Source of the DNA: an uncultured Bacteroides sp.
Lineage (GTDB): Bacteria > Bacteroidota > Bacteroidia > Bacteroidales > Bacteroidaceae
Assembly: GCA_900553185.1 (NCBI GenBank)
Contig: USCT01000023.1
Location: 1-32,258 of the forward strand
Direction: 5' to 3'
Length of the DNA stretch: 32,258 nucleotides
Below the pieces are notes generated by a model. That model saw only the letters and a program-made list of their open reading frames with translations, did no database searches and was not told the DNA's origin. Position 1 is the first letter of the stretch. Every line of letters starts with the position of its first letter. This document shows, piece by piece, positions 25,756 through 32,258 of this stretch. The position numbers were made by a program, and so were the translations under genes.

Positions 25756-27336
25756 ATGAAAATGACAAATAAATATTTAATGCTCGCAGGTGTTACGTTA
25801 ATGTTGGCATCTTGCGATTTAGATAAATTCCCGGAAGGTCAGTATGTAAGTGATTCACAAAAGGAAGACATCATTGACCAGCGCCCTAATCTGATTACTG
25901 CTGAAGTAAATGCAATGGCCGCCAAGCTGAATGTGTTTGGAACCATCTCGGACGATGCAACTACTTATCATAATGATTATGGTGTGGCTGCTGTCAGCCA
26001 ATTCTTGGAACAGGGTGGTCAGGATATGCCTTGTTCTACCTCTGGTTATAACTGGTTTGGAACAGCCCAGAATTATTCCGACCGCCTGTATACCAGTGCG
26101 GGAGATGAATTGATCTGGAAAACTTTTTATAATCATTTGAATGCTGCCAACAATGTGTTGACTCTGACCGAAGGTAGTGAAGATGAATCAATGAAACGTT
26201 ATCGTGGACAAGCTTTGGCAGCCCGCGCATACGATTATCTGAATCTGGCTCAGATTTATCAGTTTACATACGCAGGACATGAAAATGAACTCTGTGTTCC
26301 GATTGTAACTGAGACTATGACAGAAGAAGAAATGCAAACCAATCCGCGTGCTACGGTTCAGGCAGTATACGATCAGATTATGAGTGACTTGAATCAGTCC
26401 ATCGAATTGCTGACTGGATTTGATAATGGTTCAAATAAGGATCAGATTGATGAAGCAGTTGCTTATGGCTTACGTGCACGTGCTAATCTGTTGATGCAGA
26501 AATGGGCTGATGCGGCCAGCGATGCAACAAAGGCTATTGCCGGTGGAACTCCTCAGTCATTGGAAGAAGTGTCAAAACCGACATTTAATTCTGCTTCTGC
26601 CAGTTCTTGGCTGTGGGGTGTTTTGATTACTCCGGACAACGATGTAGTAACAACGGGTATTATCAACTGGCCGTCTCACTTGTGTTCATTGACTGGTAAT
26701 GGTTATACCACTCTGACGGGTACTTTCCGTTATGTAAGTTCTGCTCTGTATGACCAGATTCCTGATACGGATATTCGTAAGCAGTGGTTTATTTCTCCGG
26801 AAGGAACATCTACTTTGGTTGATAATGAAACGGTAGGCGGTACACCGGTTATCGAATATTTTGGTTTGGCTCCTTATACAAATGTGAAGTTCGGTGCTTA
26901 TCAGGATGTAATGGGTAATACAACCAACTCACAGGATTGGCCGTTGATGCGTGTAGAAGAAATGTACCTGATTAAGGCTGAAGGTGAAGCAATGTCTGGA
27001 AATGTATCAACAGCTAAACAGACACTGGAAAACTTTGTCAAGACTTACCGTAATCCGTCATACGTATGTCAGGCTTCTTCTGCAACAGAAATGCAGGATG
27101 AAATCTGGTTGCAGCGTCGTATGGAACTTTGGGGTGAAGGATTTGCCTTGTTTGATATTCTGCGTTTGAAGAAACCTATCATCCGTAAGGGAACAAACTA
27201 CGAAGCTATCGTTCAGTTTAACCTGGAACCGGAATCACAGATTATGATTTATCGTATTCCGCAGTGTGAAATGGAAACCAATAAGGGTATTAAAGAAGAA
27301 GATAACAACCCTGCAGCTCCGCAGCCTACTGTTTAA
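25756..27336 (+). CDS. SusD/RagB-family lipoprotein of the OFF shufflon arm
   Basis: This 526-residue lipoprotein has lipobox LASC (Cys20) and lies 23 bp after the silent SusC body, whose partner it should be. SusD features include GQALAARAYDYLNLAQIYQF, VQAVYDQIMSDLNQSIELL, RVEEMYLIKAEGEAMSG, LQRRMELWGEGFALFDILRL and YRIPQCEMETN. It is similar to the ON-arm SusD in helices and motifs but differs strongly in between, as expected if the arms bind different ligands. It is complete but has no visible promoter of its own, so expression should depend on inversion. A terminator follows. Confidence 0.93.
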   Translation: MKMTNKYLMLAGVTLMLASCDLDKFPEGQYVSDSQKEDIIDQRPNLITAEVNAMAAKLNVFGTISDDATTYHNDYGVAAVSQFLEQGGQDMPCSTSGYNWFGTAQNYSDRLYTSAGDELIWKTFYNHLNAANNVLTLTEGSEDESMKRYRGQALAARAYDYLNLAQIYQFTYAGHENELCVPIVTETMTEEEMQTNPRATVQAVYDQIMSDLNQSIELLTGFDNGSNKDQIDEAVAYGLRARANLLMQKWADAASDATKAIAGGTPQSLEEVSKPTFNSASASSWLWGVLITPDNDVVTTGIINWPSHLCSLTGNGYTTLTGTFRYVSSALYDQIPDTDIRKQWFISPEGTSTLVDNETVGGTPVIEYFGLAPYTNVKFGAYQDVMGNTTNSQDWPLMRVEEMYLIKAEGEAMSGNVSTAKQTLENFVKTYRNPSYVCQASSATEMQDEIWLQRRMELWGEGFALFDILRLKKPIIRKGTNYEAIVQFNLEPESQIMIYRIPQCEMETNKGIKEEDNNPAAPQPTV

Positions 27337-27387
27337 ATCTAATCGGATAAACGGATAGCCAATAGGTATCCGATTGTCTATAATACC

Positions 27388-27437
27388 AAAAGAGTCATAT
27401 CTACATTCGAATTTGAATGATGATATGACTCTTTTTT
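27388..27437 (+). terminator. Rho-independent terminator of the plus-strand SusCD arm
   Basis: A 14-bp perfect stem (27388-27401 with 27422-27435, core AGAGTCATATC) is followed by a T run. The loop itself can fold further (CATTCGAA with TTGAATG). It lies 51 bp after the susD stop. Confidence 0.9.
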
Positions 27438-27810
27438 ATTGTTTACGGGTTAACTTTAACTGTTTGCTTTTTATAGCTTTTAATAATTCACAAAGTAGTG
27501 AGACCAAGAATGCCAGAATTCCCCAAATTCATAATACCGCATATTTACGTCTCACCCAACATCTTTTATGCCATGAAGCATCACAAGAACTTTGGGAGGC
27601 CTTATCCTGATCTATCTGTCACGACAAAACAATCAACAGCCGACAAGACATCGACACACAGATAATTCCACAACCCTACAGGGCTTTCCGGATATTGGTT
27701 TCACACTTTCACACAAGCGCAAGCGATTGTCCAACAGCCTTTTCCAGTGAATGAAGAAATTCCACGGTGAAATCACAAACGATCTGCAAATGATTTTTCA
27801 CCGGTCAATA
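27438..27810. other. Gene-free stretch between the SusCD switch and the housekeeping block
   Basis: I see no convincing gene in these 373 bp on either strand; the open frames are short and lack family features. Near the right end, CGGTGAAATCA (about 27764) and TGATTTTTCACCG (about 27790) form an imperfect inverted repeat just beyond the HAD gene stop, which might serve as a weak terminator on the minus strand. Confidence 0.4.
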
Positions 27811-28506
27811 TTACAGCACCTCTCCGATTTTTCCCCAGTCCCGTAAAACAAATGTAGGACGGAATTCCAGGTCAACCGGTTCCGCGTCGGGACAGTAATA
27901 CCCTTGCCCCATACCCACTTCCCTGGCTCCGGCAATGTCATTTTTCCAGCTATCGCCAATCATGAGCGACGTACGAAATTCCGACTGGGTAGCCGACATG
28001 GCAAAATTGAATATAGCCGGGAAAGGCTTATGTACACCGATGTCTTCCGACAACACTATTTTCCGGAAATAATGCAAGATACCCGCCGAGCGCATCTTCT
28101 GCTCCTGCAGTTCCCTGAAACCATTGGACAGGATATAAAGCCGGTATTTGCCCGATAAATAATCCAGAGCCTCCAAGGCATGGGGTTTAAGCCTTTGCCT
28201 GTAAGGGATCTCAGCAAAAAAGTTGTCAGAATACGCCTTCACCAGTGCCGGGTCGTCTACCCCCACCTGAAGCAGGGGATAAGAAAACCGACGGAGATTC
28301 AATTCCTCCTTACTGATTTCATGGCGACCGTAAAGTTCCCACAATTCCAGGTTCCTGAGGGTATAAAGTGCCATGAAATGCTCGAACGACTGGAAGTATC
28401 GCTCGAAACGGTATTTGTGATACATCTCCTCGAACGTATCACGTGCATTTTCGGTAAATGCCCACAGCGTATCATCCAGATCTATAAAAATACTCTTGTA
28501 TGTCAT
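27811..28506 (-). CDS. HAD-superfamily phosphatase, YjjG-like (probable nucleotidase)
   Basis: This 231-residue cytoplasmic hydrolase has all four HAD motifs: DLDDT with nucleophile Asp9 and Asp11, LSNG with Ser127 and Asn128, Lys160 in VHKPFPAIF, and GDSWKND at 184-190. A helical cap (about 17-95) between the first two motifs places it in subfamily I. It resembles the YjjG/YfnB-type 5'-nucleotidases that remove phosphate from nucleoside monophosphates, including non-canonical ones. The exact substrate is not certain. It lies just downstream of a strong terminator that closes the preceding gene on the same strand, so its own promoter is unclear. Confidence 0.82.
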   Translation of the reverse strand: MTYKSIFIDLDDTLWAFTENARDTFEEMYHKYRFERYFQSFEHFMALYTLRNLELWELYGRHEISKEELNLRRFSYPLLQVGVDDPALVKAYSDNFFAEIPYRQRLKPHALEALDYLSGKYRLYILSNGFRELQEQKMRSAGILHYFRKIVLSEDIGVHKPFPAIFNFAMSATQSEFRTSLMIGDSWKNDIAGAREVGMGQGYYCPDAEPVDLEFRPTFVLRDWGKIGEVL

Positions 28507-28515
28507 CTTTTTAAC

Positions 28516-28550
28516 CTAAAAAAGGCGTGTCCGGATGGCCGGACACGCCT
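28516..28550 (-). terminator. Rho-independent terminator after the coiled-coil lipoprotein gene
   Basis: A 12-bp perfect GC-rich stem AGGCGTGTCCGG (28523-28534) with 28539-28550 and an ATGG loop is followed on the minus strand by a T run (complement of 28517-28523). It lies 35 bp after the lipoprotein stop. It ends only about 10 bp before the HAD start codon. Confidence 0.88.
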
Positions 28551-28585
28551 CATTGCATGTATGATTCATGTAATTTACGCCACTC

Positions 28586-29443
28586 TTAACGCACCTGGAT
28601 AACCAGATAGCGTGATACGCTCCAGAATTCTTTCGGATTGGTAATCTTCAGAGTCAGCTGACCTTTATCATCTTTTACCAGTTCGTATGAACCTGCCGGA
28701 TGATTGGTCAGCAGTTCCGCACGTTTGGAATAAAGCTTGATTTCCTTGTCTACACGGATATCGATTTTCGTAAAGTAATCCTTGTTGAAATCCTGGTTTT
28801 TCAGGACATCGCCTTTTTCCAGTATCTTCTGGTCTTTCAGTTCCGATTTCGTACCAAATACATACCAGGCCGTATTCAAAGCCTGATCCTGAGCTTCTAC
28901 AGTCTTTGTCTTGGCCTCGTTCTCGGCACTCAGTTCATCCACGTTCTTGTTCAGATCGACCACAGCCTCATCCAGTTCGGCTATACGGATGTTCTTCGAA
29001 GCCAGTTCAGCCTGCAGGGTTTCAATCTGCTGCTGTTTGGCGGCCAGTTCGGCGGTCAGGTTTTTGATGGCTTTTTTCAGCTGTGCTGACTGATAGCTGC
29101 TGTTCTGCAATTGTTTTTCCAGTTTGGCAATCTGTTCGCGGTTAGCCTTCAGCTTTTCGCTGATAAAACGGATGTCATCCTTAATCTTATCGGATACAGA
29201 CTGGCTTTCAATAGCTCCTCCCTGCAAGTCAACGCGGTTTTCGGCCTCATTGATTTCGCGGAATCCTTCCTGAATCTCATTGAAAGAACCCATGATCTCA
29301 TCCAGTTCCGCATCGCGGTTAGAGAGTTCAAGCATCAATGAATCATTCTGAGCCTGCAAGGCATCATTATTGCTCTGAGATTTTTGGTTACATGACGCCA
29401 GAAACGCAGCGGCACATAATGAAAACAACACAACTTTCTTCAT
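28586..29443 (-). CDS. Coiled-coil lipoprotein (resembles Cbp1-type adhesin family)
   Basis: This 285-residue lipoprotein has lipobox LASC (Cys18). Residues about 25-190 are almost entirely heptad-patterned coiled coil (LQAQNDSLMLEL, ISEKLKANREQIAKLEKQL, LAAKQQQIETLQAELASK). A C-terminal globular part at about 191-285 includes the segments YVFGTKSELKDQKIL and FWSVSRYLVIQVR. It recalls a widespread Bacteroidales family that has been annotated as Cbp1-like collagen-binding adhesin. I rely on memory for that link, and the binding function should not be assumed. It starts 25 bp after the rsmI stop on the same strand, so the two are probably co-transcribed, and ends at a strong terminator. Confidence 0.7.
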   Translation of the reverse strand: MKKVVLFSLCAAAFLASCNQKSQSNNDALQAQNDSLMLELSNRDAELDEIMGSFNEIQEGFREINEAENRVDLQGGAIESQSVSDKIKDDIRFISEKLKANREQIAKLEKQLQNSSYQSAQLKKAIKNLTAELAAKQQQIETLQAELASKNIRIAELDEAVVDLNKNVDELSAENEAKTKTVEAQDQALNTAWYVFGTKSELKDQKILEKGDVLKNQDFNKDYFTKIDIRVDKEIKLYSKRAELLTNHPAGSYELVKDDKGQLTLKITNPKEFWSVSRYLVIQVR

Positions 29444-29468
29444 AATCTTTACAGTTTAGATTTATAAT

Positions 29469-30143
29469 TTAGTTTTCTTTTCCACCTAATATGATGACAA
29501 TCTCTCCCCGCGGCTCTGTCTCGGTAAAATGATCCACCACTTCCTGCAGCGTTCCGCGTACACTTTCCTCGTGTACCTTGGAGATTTCACGACACACGGA
29601 TACCGGACGTTCGGCACCGAAAAACTCGATAAACTGAGTCAGTGTCTTCACCAGCCGATAGGGAGACTCATAAAAAATCATGGTACGCGTTTCTTCCTTC
29701 AGTGCATTCAGGCGTGTCATGCGTCCTTTTTTCTGAGGAAGAAATCCTTCGAAACAGAAACGTTCGTCGGGCAGACCGGAAGAAACCAGGGCCGGAACAA
29801 ATGCGGTAGCTCCTGGCAGGCATTGTACTTCGATACCGTTCTTCACACATTCCCGGACTACCAGAAAACCCGGATCGGAAATACCCGGAGTACCCGCATC
29901 CGAAATCAGCGCAACGGTCTCACCTCCCTTGATACGTTCTACCACCTTTTCCACTGTCTGGTGCTCATTGAACTTATGATGTGACTGCATGGCATTTTTT
30001 ATTTCAAAATGTTTCAGCAGAATGCCGGAAGTACGTGTATCCTCCGCCAGTATCAGGTCGGCTTCCTTCAAGATACGAATGGCGCGAAACGTCATATCCT
30101 CCAAATTTCCTACCGGAGTAGGCACTACATATAGTCTTCCCAT
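29469..30143 (-). CDS. rsmI: 16S rRNA (cytidine-1402-2'-O)-methyltransferase RsmI
   Basis: This 224-residue enzyme uses S-adenosylmethionine to methylate the 2'-OH of C1402 in the decoding centre of 16S rRNA. Diagnostic stretches are LYVVPTPVGNLEDMTFRA (4-21), LAEDTRTSGILLKHF (32-46), SDAGTPGISDPG (81-92), LPGATAFVPALVSSGLP (109-125) and the later FYESPYRLVKTL and CREISKVHEE. It is shorter than the E. coli protein (286 residues), lacking the C-terminal extension; this looks normal rather than truncated. A promoter is seen at 30166 on the minus strand. It is transcribed divergently from thymidine kinase. Confidence 0.95.
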   Translation of the reverse strand: MGRLYVVPTPVGNLEDMTFRAIRILKEADLILAEDTRTSGILLKHFEIKNAMQSHHKFNEHQTVEKVVERIKGGETVALISDAGTPGISDPGFLVVRECVKNGIEVQCLPGATAFVPALVSSGLPDERFCFEGFLPQKKGRMTRLNALKEETRTMIFYESPYRLVKTLTQFIEFFGAERPVSVCREISKVHEESVRGTLQEVVDHFTETEPRGEIVIILGGKEN

Positions 30144-30165
30144 ATCTGTTTATTGTCTTTACGAG

Positions 30166-30173
30166 CAAAGGTA
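30166..30173 (-). promoter_or_regulatory. -7 element of rsmI
   Basis: On the minus strand TACCTTTG matches TAnnTTTG and ends 22 bp before the rsmI ATG, giving a very short leader. A TTTC about 22 bp upstream may serve as a weak -33 element. Confidence 0.6.
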
Positions 30174-30297
30174 GAAAGATTTTGCATCCGTCCATGAAAT
30201 AGGGCCAATATTTAACAGATGTTTCACCTTTCTTCCTCTTTTTCTCATCTTGTAGAAATTCAAGCCCTTAAAATAGCGACATTTGAAACACAAGTTG

Positions 30298-30305
30298 TAA
30301 TTTTG
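30298..30305 (+). promoter_or_regulatory. -7 element of thymidine kinase
   Basis: TAATTTTG matches TAnnTTTG and lies 51 bp before the ATG at 30357. It falls inside the upstream open-frame extension that would begin at 30219, supporting the later start. No -33 motif at standard spacing is evident. Confidence 0.5.
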
Positions 30306-30356
30306 CAGGCACAATTTAAAAAGATCACACAATATTTACAGCTAACCGATAAACGT

Positions 30357-30950
30357 ATGGTTGTTTTCTCAGAAGACCACAAGGAAGAAACTTACCGAAG
30401 AGGGAGAATTGAAGTAATCTGCGGATCCATGTTTTCCGGAAAAACCGAAGAACTGATACGCAGACTGAAACGGGCCAAGTTTGCCCGACAGCAGGTAGAA
30501 ATTTTCAAACCGGCCATCGATACCCGGTATTCCGAAGAAGAAGTCGTTTCGCACGATCATAATTCCATATCTTCTACTCCGGTAACGTCATCGCGCGACA
30601 TACTGCGCTTCACGAACGAAATCGACGTGGCAGGCATCGACGAAGCCCAGTTTTTCGACGGGGATCTGGTTTCCGTATGCAATGAATTGGCCAATAAAGG
30701 CATACGGGTTATCATAGCCGGGCTCGACATGGATTTCAAGGGACATCCGTTCGGCCCCATGCCCGCGCTTTGCGCCATAGCCGATGAGGTGACCAAGGTG
30801 CACGCCATCTGTGTAAAATGTGGCGATCTGGCCTATATTTCGCACCGCACCGTCCCCGATGAGGAACAGGTTCTGCTGGGAGAAAAGCAGGAATACGAAC
30901 CGCTCTGCCGCCGCTGTTATCAGAAGGCGCTGGACAACGAGAAAAAATAA
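30357..30950 (+). CDS. tdk: Thymidine kinase (type II)
   Basis: This 197-residue cytoplasmic enzyme phosphorylates thymidine to dTMP with ATP in pyrimidine salvage. It has the Walker A motif GSMFSGKT (23-30), DEAQFF with catalytic Glu96, the lasso region AGLDMDFKGHPFGPMPAL and four zinc-binding cysteines (152, 155, 184, 187). The frame stays open back to 30219, but those 46 extra residues do not look like this family. The start at 30357 (MVVFSEDHKEE) matches the usual Bacteroidales N-terminus and lies downstream of the -7 element. The permease gene begins 7 bp after its stop. Confidence 0.95.
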   Translation: MVVFSEDHKEETYRRGRIEVICGSMFSGKTEELIRRLKRAKFARQQVEIFKPAIDTRYSEEEVVSHDHNSISSTPVTSSRDILRFTNEIDVAGIDEAQFFDGDLVSVCNELANKGIRVIIAGLDMDFKGHPFGPMPALCAIADEVTKVHAICVKCGDLAYISHRTVPDEEQVLLGEKQEYEPLCRRCYQKALDNEKK

Positions 30951-30957
30951 TACCGAC

Positions 30958-32112
30958 ATGTTTACGCAAAAGAAAATTACATTCGACAGGCTTATCCGGG
31001 GAATTATCAGCGGCGCCATCATCATAGCCATCCTTTTTCTGCTGGATCGTCTCAGCGGTGTGTTGCTGCCATTCTTTATAGCCTGGCTGATAGCGTACCT
31101 GATGTATCCGATGGTCATCTTCTACCAGACCAAGTTGCACCTGAAAAGCCGGGTAGTTTCCATACTGGCCGTCATGCTGACCCTTGCCGTCGTCATCACG
31201 GGTGCCTGTCTGGTATTTGTACCTCCCATGATCGAAGAATGCAGCCGGCTGAAACAGCTCATCGAACTTTACTTCACCGAAGGAAGCGGACACTCGGCCA
31301 TTCCCAAAGTCATCAATAACTTTCTGCAGCAACACATCAGTACCGACTGGCTCGAACAAAACCTGAATACGGAAAACCTGATCAAAGCCGTACAGGGACT
31401 CGCTCCCAAACTCTGGACACTGATTTCCACTTCGTACAACATCGTGGTAGCCATTCTTACATTTTTTATCATGGTGCTGTACATATTCTTTATCCTGTTG
31501 GACTACGAACAGATAGCCGAACGCTGGGTAACACTGGTTCCTGCCCGCCATCGGAAAACGGTTGTCCGTCTCATGACAGACATCAAGGTCAGCATGAACC
31601 GGTACTTTCGCGGACAATCGCTGGTAGCCTTCTGTGTAGGTATCCTGTTCTGCATCGGCTTTCTGATTATCGACTTTCCCCTGGCCATTCCACTAGGACT
31701 TTTCATCGGACTGCTGAACATGGTACCGTACCTTCAAATCGTAGGCTTCATACCGACCATTCTGCTGGCTATCCTGAAAGCGGCCGACACCGGCGAAAGC
31801 TTCTGGTGGATATTCTGCATGGCCCTGTTGGTGTTTGCCGTCGTGCAGATGATTCAGGACGGATTTCTGGTACCTAAAATCATGGGAAAAATAACGGGAC
31901 TGAATCCTGCCATCATCCTGCTGTCGCTCTCCATCTGGGGATCGCTGATGGGAATGCTGGGAATGATTATCGCGCTTCCACTGACCACGCTGCTCCTTTC
32001 TTATTACCAGCGCTACATCCACAAGAATGACCTTGATTTTTTATCGCAGCAGGACAGCACTGATTTCCAGATGAATAAGGAAGGCCAGAAGAAAATAGAG
32101 AAAAAAAGTTAG
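30958..32112 (+). CDS. AI-2E-family (PerM/YdiK-like) integral membrane protein
   Basis: This 384-residue inner-membrane protein of the UPF0118/AI-2E permease family has about eight transmembrane segments. Pairs near the N-terminus (ISGAIIIAILFLLDRLSGVL, LPFFIAWLIAYLMYPMV) are followed by a single helix and a soluble stretch. A hydrophobic C-terminal half (LGLFIGLLNMVPYLQIVGF, LSIWGSLMGMLGMIIALPL) carries the family's characteristic motifs. Members have been linked to autoinducer-2 export or Na+/H+ exchange, so the substrate is unknown. The start at 30958 is chosen because the longer frame runs back through the tdk coding region. It lies 7 bp after tdk and is probably co-transcribed. Confidence 0.85.
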   Translation: MFTQKKITFDRLIRGIISGAIIIAILFLLDRLSGVLLPFFIAWLIAYLMYPMVIFYQTKLHLKSRVVSILAVMLTLAVVITGACLVFVPPMIEECSRLKQLIELYFTEGSGHSAIPKVINNFLQQHISTDWLEQNLNTENLIKAVQGLAPKLWTLISTSYNIVVAILTFFIMVLYIFFILLDYEQIAERWVTLVPARHRKTVVRLMTDIKVSMNRYFRGQSLVAFCVGILFCIGFLIIDFPLAIPLGLFIGLLNMVPYLQIVGFIPTILLAILKAADTGESFWWIFCMALLVFAVVQMIQDGFLVPKIMGKITGLNPAIILLSLSIWGSLMGMLGMIIALPLTTLLLSYYQRYIHKNDLDFLSQQDSTDFQMNKEGQKKIEKKS

Positions 32113-32119
32113 TCTAAAG

Positions 32120-32151
32120 TTTGGAAGATATTAGAAAAAGGTCTACCTTTG
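32120..32151 (+). promoter_or_regulatory. Promoter of tRNA-Lys
   Basis: TTTG at 32120-32123 and TACCTTTG at 32144-32151, 20 bp apart, form a textbook Bacteroidota sigma-ABfr promoter. The tRNA begins 35 bp after the -7 element. This is the cleanest promoter in the window. Confidence 0.85.
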
Positions 32152-32186
32152 CACTCGCAATCAGGAAATGACTGCAACACAGGTTT

Positions 32187-32258
32187 GATTCGCTAGCTCA
32201 GCAGGTAGAGCACAACACTTTTAATGTTGGGGTCTTGGGTTCGAGCCCCAAGCGGATC
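32187..32258 (+). tRNA. tRNA-Lys (anticodon UUU), 3' end cut by the window
   Basis: The cloverleaf folds fully. Acceptor GATTCGC (32187-32193) pairs with GCGGATC (32252-32258) with one G-T pair. The D arm has GCTC/GAGC. The anticodon stem CAACA/TGTTG (32213-32217 and 32225-32229) encloses loop CTTTTAA with anticodon TTT at 32220-32222. The T arm has CTTGG-GTTCGAG-CCCAAG pairing. The discriminator base and any CCA lie beyond the window. Confidence 0.95.

Noticed and set aside
30219..30356. N-terminal extension of thymidine kinase
   Set aside because: The 46 extra residues do not fit the family, and the -7 element at 30298 lies inside them, so the start at 30357 is preferred.
30736..31617. Long minus-strand open frame opposite thymidine kinase and the AI-2E permease
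   Set aside because: Both plus-strand genes have clear family motifs. The antisense product is His/Gln/Tyr-rich, low in recognisable features and lacks a promoter.

Overview
The window looks like a chromosomal segment of a gut Bacteroidales (Bacteroides, Phocaeicola or a close relative; the species cannot be fixed from sequence alone). Three SusC/SusD pairs are present, as are SPII lipoproteins with short lipoboxes and a BACON-domain glycosidase. Several promoters carry the Bacteroidota -7 element TAnnTTTG, the clearest being TTTG-N20-TACCTTTG in front of a tRNA-Lys.

Positions 1-12935 hold a compact polysaccharide utilisation locus on the + strand. In order it contains a membrane-spanning propeller/YYY/LuxR-type regulator, SusC, SusD, a surface glycan-binding lipoprotein with two tandem modules, a GH16 endo-glucanase lipoprotein with a BACON domain, and a GH3 beta-glucosidase. 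A strong terminator closes it. The enzyme set fits a beta-1,3-glucan or mixed-linkage beta-glucan substrate. GH16 would cut the chain at the cell surface, SusCD would import the oligosaccharides, and GH3 would release glucose. Repeated short motifs lie in front of both the regulator and susC. A CPA1-type Na+/H+ antiporter follows on its own promoter.

Positions 15517-27437 are the most striking part: a two-way phase-variable SusC/SusD switch. One arm on the - strand (SusC, SusD, lipoprotein) has a complete susC with promoter and signal peptide. The other arm on the + strand (SusC body, SusD) has a susC lacking promoter, start and signal peptide. The two susC genes share a perfect 113-bp inverted repeat (20807-20919 and 22751-22863; 136 of 137 bases when extended), in the same reading frame. 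Between the repeats lie the promoter, the first 67 codons of susC, a perfect 16-bp-arm palindrome and a complete tyrosine recombinase gene. Inverting this segment would move the promoter and leader onto the other SusC body, giving a predicted 1060-residue protein. Switches of this general kind are known from Bacteroides fragilis and B. thetaiotaomicron; the particular cassettes and the central palindrome deserve attention.

Positions 27438-32258 return to housekeeping genes: a HAD phosphatase, a coiled-coil lipoprotein and rsmI on the - strand, then thymidine kinase, an AI-2E-family permease and a tRNA-Lys (UUU) on the + strand. The tRNA is cut by the window edge just before its discriminator base.
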